Below, in pieces: positions 38,301 through 50,400 of a DNA stretch of 64,000 nt. The DNA comes from Lingula anatina (taxonomy: Eukaryota; Brachiopoda; Lingulata; Lingulida; Lingulidae). Each line of letters opens with the position of its first letter. Position 1 is the first letter of the stretch. Both the position numbers and the translations under genes were made by a program. The notes below the pieces were generated by a model. The model ran no database searches, had not been told where the DNA came from, and worked only from the letters and a program-made list of their open reading frames with translations. The stretch lies in NCBI RefSeq assembly GCF_001039355.2, contig NW_019775916.1, positions 105,700 through 169,699 on the forward strand, read 5' to 3'.

Positions 38301-41300
38301 CTTCCACTAGGTGTCATTTTTGACATAGATATCAGTTTTATACCATAACAGTAGGGAGGTATTCAGAGTGCTTAAGAAATCAAAATAACTTCCTCTAAAA
38401 TCTTTCCACCCACTGTCAGACGTTATTCTGTTTTAACCAGCATATTAAGACAAACAATAGTTCTGCTCATTTTCAGTTGGCATATTTGGCAACTCTGAGT
38501 CCTGGAAATATGTCCACGTCAACAACATAAGAAAACATGTCAAATAGTTTCCTGATTTGTCAATCAAAGTGACAGGGAGATCTGCGCATTCCCTTTCCTC
38601 TATTTTAAAAAGCCTCTCTTCGCTATAACCAGCTTGGCTATTGAATTCCTATGTTTACCTATAATTATCACATAGGTGTGAAATGCTTATCTCCCTACAT
38701 ATCCTGTAAGTACTCTAATAATCCCATGTGGCCAAATATTATCCGTTATTATTGCTGTTCACTGACTTATCACCACTGGCCAGTTCCACACAAAAAAAAT
38801 TAACATCAGAAATTGGTCTGAATTTAATGACTAGAAATTTTGGTCAAACTACTTCATTTCAGGATAAACTATAGAGGGGTAAAGTATCAGAGTTGCCAAC
38901 ATGACAGTACTTGAAATGCTTAGATCTCCTATCTAATATCTTATAAACAATCGAACAACACCAATTAACCTGTCCTTAATAGTATAGAGAATATGTGTAT
39001 AGAGCTAACTTTTGAAAAATTAATTGGTACCTATTCTAAACTGTGACCTGTCCAGTGAAACGTTTTCATATATCGCTTGTATATTAGTTTGCCCCAAAGG
39101 CTGTGACTGATCCGAAATCTAAATTAACAAAATTTTCAATTACGGTATGTCTCATGTCCAACATCTGATAAATCATCTCACCTTCAATTTGGCCTAGCTG
39201 TCCTACATCCTTCAAAAACACAGGTACATATCACAACATCCAAACATGTATTACTCTGCTCTTAAAGCTTTGTTGATTCCGATACTTTGAAGACATTTGC
39301 ATCTATTTGACCTGTGCCCATGTGATACAAGTGATGTACCTTGAAAGGTCCAGGTAAGACGAGTTCTCTACCAGGTCAAAGGTCCAGGTAAGGCAGGTTC
39401 TCTGCTTGGTTAATAGGGGTAAGACTGGGTGCAGTGTCATTGTACTGTCATAGTGTACACATAATGAAATGGTTGCTTTTCCTGTTTCGTCACCTAACTT
39501 AGCAAAAACAAATCTTTCTTGAGCACAGTATTTCCCCACACATCGGCTTCTTAGGACTCATTCCCAATAAAACTATCGCTCTACACAGATCGATCCAACT
39601 CCGCGGGGACTCTGGCTGAATGCAATCAGATTAACAGATCAACAGAATTCCTCTTGAACTCTTATAATCACCAGCTTTTCTGTATTCTACTCAATGTGAA
39701 GAGGAGGTGTCTTAGGGTGCTTTCCCAGAGATTTAGCTCGATCCAGAGATTTAGATTTAGATCGACCTAACTCCCTGGGGGTTCACGCTAAATTGCAGTC
39801 AGCCGAGCGGGCACCATAGTTAATTACCCCTTTACAGCTTTTAGTAGGCGGGACAGACGCTTAAGCCGGCCAAGCTGACAGTAATCTAGTGAGACTCCCC
39901 ACAGGGATAGATCGATCTAAAAATCTATGGAAATGGGGTGTTAAACTGTTTGCATTTAGCGAGAGAATCTGTACAGTTGGATTCATTTACATAAACTGAT
40001 GGCATCAATGGAAATGAGCCCTTAGTTTACTCTAAGTTTCTATCATGCTACATCCTGCATTTCTCTTCTTAACTCTGAAACAAGTACAACTCAAAAGCAC
40101 TAGTACCATAACCACTGAAATTACATTATTACAAAACAATGAATGCATGACTTGGATTAGACGATGACAAAATGTGAAATAACGACCCAGTAATGAGATC
40201 AAACCTGTGACCTTGTGCAATGTAATACATTCTGAATTGCAATTTTTATGATTAATTACGGCACAAAACAATAGCTTCTAATCTTTCATATTAATTCACA
40301 TATAACATAATACCACTGTCCTATATGTATACCAGCACTGAGTGGCACTTACCAGGAACCTGTTTGACTGGGTTCCCATCCCTAGATCGATCTAACAGGA
40401 TCGGTCCATCTCCATGGGGTTTCTCCCTAAATTTCTTTCAGCCTAAGTGGCTTAGAAGTGGGACGCCTACTAAAGCTGCTAAACAATAGATATAATTACC
40501 TGCTATCAGCTTCAGTAGGTGTAACAGACATCTTAGCTGCTTAAGTTAATTGCAATTAAGTGACAATCTCTTTGGACATAGTTCGATCCAAAGTTAGTAC
40601 TACAGGGTCTGGGAATGGTCTCTAACACCCCATTTCCATAGATTAGATCGACCTACTTTAGATCGACCTAACTCCCTGGGGGTTCACGCTAAATAGCTGT
40701 CAGCCGGGCAGACACAAAAGTTAATTACCCCCTTACAGCTTGTAGTAGGCGGGATGGACATTTAAGTCGGCTTATCTGAAAGTAATCTAGTGAGACTCCC
40801 TGCGGGGATAGATCGATCTAAAATCTATGGGAATAGAGCCTAAGTCTATTTGTTAGGAGCTAAACACAAGTTCAGTGAAGGTGTACTACACTCCAAGAAA
40901 AAAAATATTTTCTCTTTACCACCTATCAGAAAACAAATGAAATATAAAAGAAGCAAGCTTTATAGTTTTGTAACCATACACATTGCATAATTATTATCAT
41001 CTATCTTTTGGAAATGCATCAAACCAAAAATTAAACATTCAAACCACTAAGAGTATTCAATCAACCTTATCTTCAGCCCTATATCTTTGTCTAGAACTCA
41101 ATAACAATACTGTTCAATGACATTATTTACCTCACTCACTGAGAGATCCCTTTATCCAGTCTTATGTGACTGCTTGATACACCTTAAATATACTGTCCTT
41201 AATCTAAAACTACTGACCCTTATATTTAGCAGAATAGTCCTTAGTCCCAAATTCTAGTTCTTTGATCCCTTAATTGCTGTTAGGTCCTTTCAAACATTGT

Positions 41301-44300
41301 CTAGTTAGGATTTTCCCTTCCATCACCTTAACTCGTTTTATTTTTCTTCGCTCTGTGGAATTTGCACACCTGCAGTCAGCAATCTTTTTAAAGGAGGTTC
41401 TTTTTTCAGAAAAATCAGTCTTTTTTTAAAACTATATTCACCATATTTTCAGTGCAAAAAAATGCACTGCTTTTTAAGATGACATTGTCAGCATACAGCA
41501 ATGCACCTTTATTGCTAAAAGGCTAGCCCTACTGTGCATGGATTTTCTCATTTTCTAGTCTCGTATGACATCAGGCAGTACTGACTTGGATGGTTTTCAT
41601 TGATGATTTGACTATATTCACTAACGTCTTTCTCACTGATTTGCTCATGGAGCTGAGGTTATCTATCTTCTGACACCTGTAAAAACTTTCTCTACCGCTG
41701 CTCACTGGTCAGATATATCCCAAGTCTAGTACATATAGAAGTCTGTCAGCTGTTCAGGATCATTCCGTCTCTATATCTGCTCTCTATATTCAAATATCAA
41801 CATGATGAATAATTATTTTCATCTCCTATCTTACTCCTTCACTTCCTCCCTTGGCATCCTACTAAAAACGGACCAAAAGTCCTAGCACTCATTTTCCAGG
41901 GTTTTCAAGGGGCACCTGTCTCTTCATGACATACCACACATGTTGTCCAGTCATGACACGCCACACCTGGGCTTTAGCCACAGTACTGTATGTATAGTAA
42001 ACTATGTAGTATACTTGCTACACAAACCACCCGGCTGACAGTAAATGCCACAGTTGTCTTGTATGTTTATTTTCTACCACACAGAATTCCTGGCATCAGA
42101 TGGTCAGGTATGGTAATTACTCCATCTTTTTAATGGGGGGGGGGGGGGGGGGNNNNNNNNNNNNNNNNNNNNNNNNNNNNNNNNNNNNNNNNNNNNNNNN
42201 NNGGGGAGTGGGGAGGGGGGAAGAGGGAGACTTCACTGGTTGTGAAGAATATATCCGTAAAGAAAATATGGCAACCTTGTGACAATGTTTAATACAGGTA
42301 AAGTTGAAGTTTAAAGCATGAAAGGTCCAGAGAGAAGTTTTTTTTCTATTTTTTTAACCTAAGTTTGCCTCTTCTTGTGGGTTGGTGGGGGAGTATATGT
42401 AGACATAACGAACATACTGTAATTTCTCAATCTTTTCCAGTTTAGCTTGACCAGATATGATAATAATAGGAACCAGTGCCTAGCACCCGTAGTGCCTTAC
42501 TCCATGTATACAATATGTTGAATAATCCTCAGTATAATCACACAGTATATAGCACAGGTAAACTCAGGTGTAAATAGAGAAGGGACACCTCCCAGTGTTA
42601 AGTATTGTCACCTCCCACTGTAATTGTTAATCAGGCTACTCTAAATGGGTGTATTTAGAGTGGACAGGGTCAAAGGTTAATTACTCCTGTTCCACCCAGC
42701 TCTATTAAACTAGCTCACAGGTAGAGCACAGGTAAACACCTGTAGGAGGAAGCTGTTAATGAGAGCATCTGTGTCTCAGATGCCCATCACTGGATGAAGC
42801 CTGGACTCTCAGAGTTTATCAAGGGCTCTCCTATGTCCTATGCTATAAGAGCCTGATGAACATAAAAGACAGCTAAAATACTGTAAAGGCTTCCTAACTA
42901 CATAGGACCACACCTAATTATGAACAGTATCACCCTTTCTACACAATTTACAGACTTATGGTGCCCTCCCCCAACCCATTACAAATTCCTTCATAACCCA
43001 CCTATATACATGTACAATGTATATTGCACAATCTTAACAATATATTTCAAGTTTCCCAACATACAGAATTACCCTCTCTGCCACAAATTTTGAACAGCTA
43101 ATAAAAGTTAAACAGTGTCACCAGTTTGATGGCGACCATTAATTCTTTAAACACAACCAGCAAATCCTGAAGGTTTTCCTTATTCATAATCAAGAGCAGC
43201 TGACTGTCCTTGTACATTTTCCAAAATTTAAGAATTAAACAACCCTGTAATATCTCAGTGTTTAACGAATTCTAGAATACCTCAGGTGGACAGGTACAAG
43301 GAAAATGTATGCATTTAGTGTCTACTCCTCATCAACAAAACAACTTACCTGGTCACGCTTTTAAGTGCACTCATTTAACTATCTTATAAAATCCACTCCT
43401 GTACAACATCCATATAATATCTATAACACAGAGCATCTGGACCACATCTCGTCTGTTTTTGTGTCTTAATTCGCTGTTAATTCTTCATCCTGAGAGACAG
43501 TCTCCAATAATGGAGTCCAATACACTACAGACTGGAGCAGTTCAATGCACAGAGCTCTATACTCAGGCAGGTTGTACTTGGGGGAAAATGTTAACAAAGC
43601 CTGGGAGCCTTTCACACTGTAGTCTTACTATGGCCAAGCCTACATAACACAGGGGAGTCGGAGTGATTCTCCATTGGACAGGGGGGCACAGAGTCAATAT
43701 TTTCTCTCTAAACAGCCGTCTTACACTGAAGCTGTAGATTGGGAATCATTGTGTGTAATCTTGGCACATTGTCTTCTTCTAACAATTCTTATCAAAGCTT
43801 GGGCCACACTATAGAGTTGCATGGCCACAAAAAGGCATAGCTAATATACTTTCTACGTATACAGTGTTGGGACATGCTATCAAATGGCCAGAGCCCTGGG
43901 ACAAGGATTTGTATTAGTCATTCCAACTTCTATTGTACCACCTCCCACAACATTGAAGCTTGCAACTTTTCAGTTTCACCCAAGCAAAAACTAGGTTTTG
44001 AATATGTATAGGGTGGCCAGGCTTTATTACTACTGAACACTGAATAGGCCTAGGCTGGGCTTCCTTTGTAAATATCCTGGCTCTCAAATCTAGATAACCA
44101 ATGCAGTCTACACAAAACACACACCAAGGGCCTGGCTGTTAAGCGTCACAGCCCTAACCGTGTATTGTCAAAAATGTCAGACTTCTCTCCCCTGTCATTC
44201 AAACGCAATGAGGCAAAACTTTTACATGAATAACAGTTAACTTCTAGCAAAATATTTTGATTTATGAAAGCAATCTTTGGATATTTGAAAATAGCAAGGT

Positions 44301-47300
44301 GCAAGAGGATATAAAATAGGTGAAAACAGGAACAAGGAATATGACTCTTTGCGTGGCAAAATGTCTTTCAAAATGGTTCTTGTTACTTCTGTATTGTTGC
44401 TAATTAAGAATGGGGTTAATATAAAAATTTAAAGAGGCAAACCCAGGTGGTCATTAATGTGTCACAGGGGAGTTATTTTTCTTGTGACAAGAGACATATT
44501 ATTTGCCATGTTGTAATGTCACTGTGATTTTTTTTCTGACAATGATTTGCATTAATGCTAGCTGGCATCAAGAACGTTTTTTTTTTTTTTTTTCAGGAGA
44601 AAAATATGGCATCAGTGTCTCCACTTAAAATTTATAGGGCCAATTTCAAGACAGCAAATTTGACTGCTTTCAAATTGAAAAAAAAGATCAAAATCCTGGA
44701 TAGAAGAAGAGACATGACTCAACAATTAGAGTATGTGTTTACCCCTGTACCATATTAAATAGATGGATGTTTTATCATATTAGGGTACATTCTATCAACT
44801 TTCAATTATACCTAGCTATGGGATGCAACTGTCAACTCTTTTCAATAATAAAACTGTGGGTATCTCACTTCATACATTAATATATTGTACAGTTTTATTG
44901 TAACAGGTTCTTTGTTGAAGAGTAGACAGTAAATGAAAACACACCAAGCAGGTCTAGCTGTTTGGGGGTGTCTTTGTCTGAAAAAGTGGATCATTTCACC
45001 CCTTTAGTTGACCCTAAGATCTAATAATGTTTATTAGATCTTAGGTTGACCCAACTTAAAAAATAGTACAGAACCTAGACCAAAGTTTGACTCTGAGTAC
45101 ACTTCTTTTTTTGGGGCCAAAAGGGTGGCTCTTTCCAATCCCCCCAGCCCCCTGTTCCCCATCTCTTCAGGCCTCCTGACAAACAGTTTGCCGTCCTGCA
45201 ACTCGAGACTGTCAATGAGAAGTATNAGATCTTAGGTTGACCCAACTTAAAAAATAGTACAGAACCTAGACCAAAGTTTGACTCTGAGTACACTTCTTTT
45301 TTTGGGGCCAAAAGGGTGGCTCTTTCCAATCCCCCCAGCCCCCTGTTCCCCATCTCTTCAGGCCTCCTGACAAACAGTTTGCCGTCCTGCAACTTGAGAC
45401 TGTCAATGAGAAGTACAGGAAGGTATCATTTATAGAATTTCACTTCCAAAATACCACTTCAGTCACAAATGGCCCCCGCTTGCCATTGTACTCCTATTAT
45501 TGATCTTGTAAATTGTTGTTTAAAAAAAAACTTTTGCCAGCATCCAAACAATGAGGCTCCCATTTCTTCAACAACCCTTATATCGAAACGACTGGTAATT
45601 GAAAATAAATTTCTAAGCACTTTTGATTCAAAAGAGATGCTGCAGATGAAGATCGCAGTGAGGGGTTGCATCACTGATGCATGGCGACGAGGTAGACAGG
45701 TCTATTATAGTTACATTTCCAAGTCAGGTAAACAGCGAAGAATACTGAATATACAACACATCAATTTGGAAAAAAGTTGGATGTACTTTAGTCTCCTAAA
45801 ACCTGTTATTTTCTACATGGTAAAATGTAGCGAGTGCAAATAACAAACAATTCACTTCAAACTGACTACAAAGAAATAAATGGGATCAAACCCAGACTTG
45901 AGTAGAAGGAGAAAGTGCCATAAAGTTGACTATTTCCTTATACAGCCCCCCACTGGTATATAGACCTATGGTAATGACTCAATCTTTTCAATGGGCAAAA
46001 ATTATCCAACTTCCAGATACATCATTTTAATATCATAAAAATTATATTTTTGTATAGCATTTGTGGTGCTTTTAATGCATAGAATAGAACTCTAAGACAG
46101 TCTGTTTTTCAATTTTGTAGCAACCACTCAATAGGAATTCTCTTATTTTAAGAAATTATGACTTAAAAATACAGCATCTGTAAAATTCACAATTTCCCCC
46201 CATTGAAAAGATCGAGTCATTACCGTATGTACTATATGTATCAGGGGGTAGGAAAATGTCACCGGGTTATCACATCAAACTGTCACATGGGTCTTACGAC
46301 AACAGCCTGGGGACACTTGCTAAGACGCACATACACTGTAGGTCCCCTGTCATCGCAACTCTTGTCATCGGGTCATATTTCTCATTTCCTGGGATAAATA
46401 TTAGGCAAAAGTGACAGTTGCTGTATTTATCTTAGAGCATTATGATAACCCCTTGCAGCTGTCTTCTTGTAATTTGGGTTTAAATTTGTTGTTAACTATA
46501 ATTGTAAAGAATTGTCACTTGTTACTTTCATTTCATACTGTATATAATACCAATTTTTTTATATCATACTGCTTAACCAAGCAACCCATGAAGGTTAGGA
46601 CAAATACATAAATTTTTCCTATAGTAACTTTTACTTTTTTTTTTTTCAGAACAAAAGTCAAATTCATGCATTAATTTTTTCAGCCAATTTATATATCTTT
46701 AATAAATAACAATCTAAGGAACACGTAGAAACCGTTTTGTTGTTAAACTGTCAGATTAGTAAACAAAACAGGTTCGCCACACTCTTCCCCAAGGCAAATA
46801 TGGCAGATACACCCTCTGCCATGAACCTATAATTTTAAAATATTAAACCAACCAGAAGCCACCCCAAGGGTTACTGTTTGAGAATACAATAGAATCTGAA
46901 AACTGAACTCTTTCAAAACACAAATGACACATCTTCACCTGTGAGCCACAAATATTTTTCAGGTTACCTGTAACTAAAAGAATGCTGCAGGTGTCCAGCC
47001 AGGACCTTACGCCTAGAATGTTTTTGTTTTCTTAAAACATGACCTATAAACTGGTACAAAGTTTTTCAGGTAAGCTATAAACACTACGCAGGTCTACAGA
47101 ATGCTTTAGGTGATTCGTGTTCATTTGGTGCCAATACACAATCACAAATGGCACTGAGAAAAACATGGCTGCACAGACCAATGTCTCCGATTCCCTCATT
47201 GCCATCATAAAAAGATGACCTAGCTACAAAGAAGAGGTTCAAACCCATTGCTCCAGGTGTGACAAGTACACAATAGTTAGCCATTGGGAAGTTAAAAATC

Positions 47301-47423
47301 CATTTAATAAACTGGAAACAAGTTAAAAGATGACACCTTAGGATACAGTTCTGAGACAGGCAAATTAAGGTCAGGTACAAGGTAAAGATCTGACTCATAT
47401 CAAGTGAATCATTAAGATGTCAA

Positions 47424-47477
<54 letters not shown>

Positions 47478-50400
47478 AGAGATGAAGGAATAAGAGATAG
47501 AGAGGTGACAGCAGAAATATAACATTTTCTTTCATAATCCTTATATAAAATTGCACCCAGTTGATATTGAAGTGCTCACATCAATGTGACACTTTCTAAG
47601 TAAAGTGCAATTACGCAAGTGTTAATTTCAATATAAATGGCAGCTAGGTCAGATGGCAAGAGTGAAGGAAGAAAATATTCTGCAGATTGAAGGAGAGTGG
47701 GTCACAGAAAGCACATCATATACAGGTTCACTGTGAATATCTGAGCAGAGCTATTTCATCTAAATATTACAGCAAGCAAACCAAACAGTGAGATAATCAA
47801 TGACAACATAAAGGGTCTAAGTGCATTACCTAATCCATTGATCTGGTAATCGGCTGCTATTAGGCACTGTTTGTATGCTATTGATTCACCTATTACAGTT
47901 AATGAATGGCAGAAATTACGACTAGCCACTATTCATTGCTTGTGTATATAGCAGGAGGTGGGGATTGGGGGGGGGGGGGGAGGGCAATAACTTTTGACTA
48001 ATGGAAAATGAAGTGTCTGGTTTATGGCATTGCATCTTATTTATTCGATATTATGCAGGGATTAAAAAAAAAGGGAATGAACTCTAAAACACCTACGTGT
48101 ATGTGTTGAGATTAACTGAAATAATCTTTATAAATTCCTAAATAAATGTAAAGAAATGCTTCATTAGGACACGAAGTATTCTACCTGTTTTTGATGCAAA
48201 CTTATTTTTTTATCACTTTTAACCATTCAAATATGCTTCTGCTGTACATGTAATATGTCTCATGACTACTACTACTTTCCCCTCCCCAACCCCCCAAAAA
48301 AGACAAACAGAAAAAGAATACTCTTTAAACCTTTCATGCCTTAACATATAATGATTAACCTCAACTTCACCTGTATAAAAACATCGTCACAAGGTTGCCA
48401 TATTTTCCTTATGCATCTACAGGCCTATAGCCAGAGGGTTTTGGGGTGGTTCGAAAGAACCCCCTTTCTACTGAGAAAAGACCCCCTCTGGGTAAATTTT
48501 GATATAGGTACACATAGGCTTTTATGGTAAAAGGTCTACTTTTTCATATAGAAACCCACTTTTGAAATTCCTGGCTACGGGCTTAATCTATTCTTCCCTT
48601 TCCAGTGCTTGCTGTCCCCATTCATGAGCAAACCCATTACACCAGCCTGAGACTGTGGTAGTTGTGTAATGGTGGCATTGGTGGCATTGGAGAACTGTAC
48701 CTATATATCGTACATGTTGTGTAAACGTAGCTACATACAAATACTGCACATGTTCTGTAATGGTAGCCACATTCAGTAAATGTTGTATAAGGGTATTAAC
48801 ATACTGTCAAAAATTTATTATTGATACTATATATCATAATGTGCACTCAGTCTGAACAAAATTAACAAGCCTGTATGCAGGGGGTGGGGTATGCTTTTTT
48901 GGCTGGAAACAGTTCATTCTGAATCAAAATTTGGTGTAATTTTTATGCAATTTTTCAAGTTCTGTCAACTAAAGAGGTAAAAAGTATCTTTTTTTTTTTT
49001 TGAAGAATAATCTCTCTTCGGAATTGCTGTGTACAGGCCTGTCTGGACACTGTATTACGTTTTTCTGTTCTCAATCTGGACAAATTTGATTCATCACATT
49101 TCCTGAGGCAGCAGAGCTGAAAGCACGGTAATTGAAGTTTACCTAATCCATTTGAGGAGCAACTGAAAATGAGATACCTCACAAAAATGAAACCTTGGAA
49201 TCTATGCAATATGGGATTTCATCTGCATATATCTAGCCTGTGGCAACCATAGTATTTACTAAATAAATACAGAAAGAAAAAGAAAATGAAAGCAAAGTAG
49301 TATTCAAGAGGCTAATGTGGTTCTTCGTTCTCCAATTCACTTGCAGTATTCATAGACATCTGTAAAAAAAATATTACACTTTCTGAAATAAAAATGGAAA
49401 GGCGACTTCTGATTGATTTTTAAGTCTATGTCATGATATACCTTTTACAACCAGTGCCACTAATCAACCTAGAAAACAAAAGAAAAATGAAAGTTACATG
49501 TGATAAGGTATTTTGTATATATATATATATATATATATATGCTGCCCTCATAAGAAGAACATACCTTGTAATTGCCTTGTTGGTCCATTCAAATAACTAA
49601 ACTGGTGCTGCGGTGGCATACGTCGTACTTTAGGATATGTCTGATAGGATGGGGATGTGTCTCTTCCTGAGCGAGGCACACTATATCCATTAGTGGTGAA
49701 AGAAGTCGACTTTAAAACGGTGCCATTTTCCCTAAAATCCATGTTGGGATTCATGGCCGAATCCAAGTTATCTGCGCTTTTTACTCGATTCATGGTTCTA
49801 ATGTTGACAGCGACTAGTTAATAAGGCATGTCATTTGACCCCAATACTCTGCTTTTTTTCCCCTTCTATTATCCTTCAGCATGAATAATCAGTGTTTATT
49901 GGGTTATTTTCATCAAATAACCCTCTTTGAAACATTATATCCAAAGATTAAATTACCACGCACCTTCTGACCTCAAAAATGGCCCTTGTCTTATCCTCTG
50001 CGAAGATAATGAAGACAAATTTTGTTACTGTCACTCTATTAAGCCAGTCATGCTAGTATTACTGCAGGCTTATGTAGGGAACATCTAATCTCCTCCGTAA
50101 ATCAACCTGCAGAACCTGACCTAAAAAAATTCCTCCTTTCTCTTTTTTATTCCATCCTAAGCATGATTAACATTCTTGACAATATCAGGCAAGGTACCTT
50201 ATTAAGGATAACGATAATCACACACTCAGCTAATATCCATGTACAGTAACGCAGTATAAAAAAAGGCTATACACTTCAACATGTATCTAGATCACTCTTT
50301 GCTGTGAAAGAATTCCATCATATCCAGATTATACAGATACCACACAACTGTATAGCTTTAAAGTCACCATTACACTCCAATTTCCATGCGACACGTCATT

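Larger units (their letters stand above)
29952..49564. other. Large plekhg5 intron, 3' part
   Basis: No coding exon is supported in these 19.6 kb. The content is MITEs (31141, 32142, 38081, 39554, 39715, 40365, 40626, 45943, 48420, 48868), microsatellites, an assembly gap at 42153-42202 and a duplicated 190-bp block at 45036. Open frames up to 124 codons on both strands have no family features. Confidence 0.6.

Noticed and set aside
45075-45392. 105-codon frame with an internally repeated peptide
   Set aside because: Produced by the duplicated 190-bp block around the N at 45226.
45469-45843. 124-codon plus-strand frame in the large intron
   Set aside because: Longest isolated frame in the intron, but no recognisable domain, and it begins at the edge of a repeat. 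Transcript evidence would be needed.
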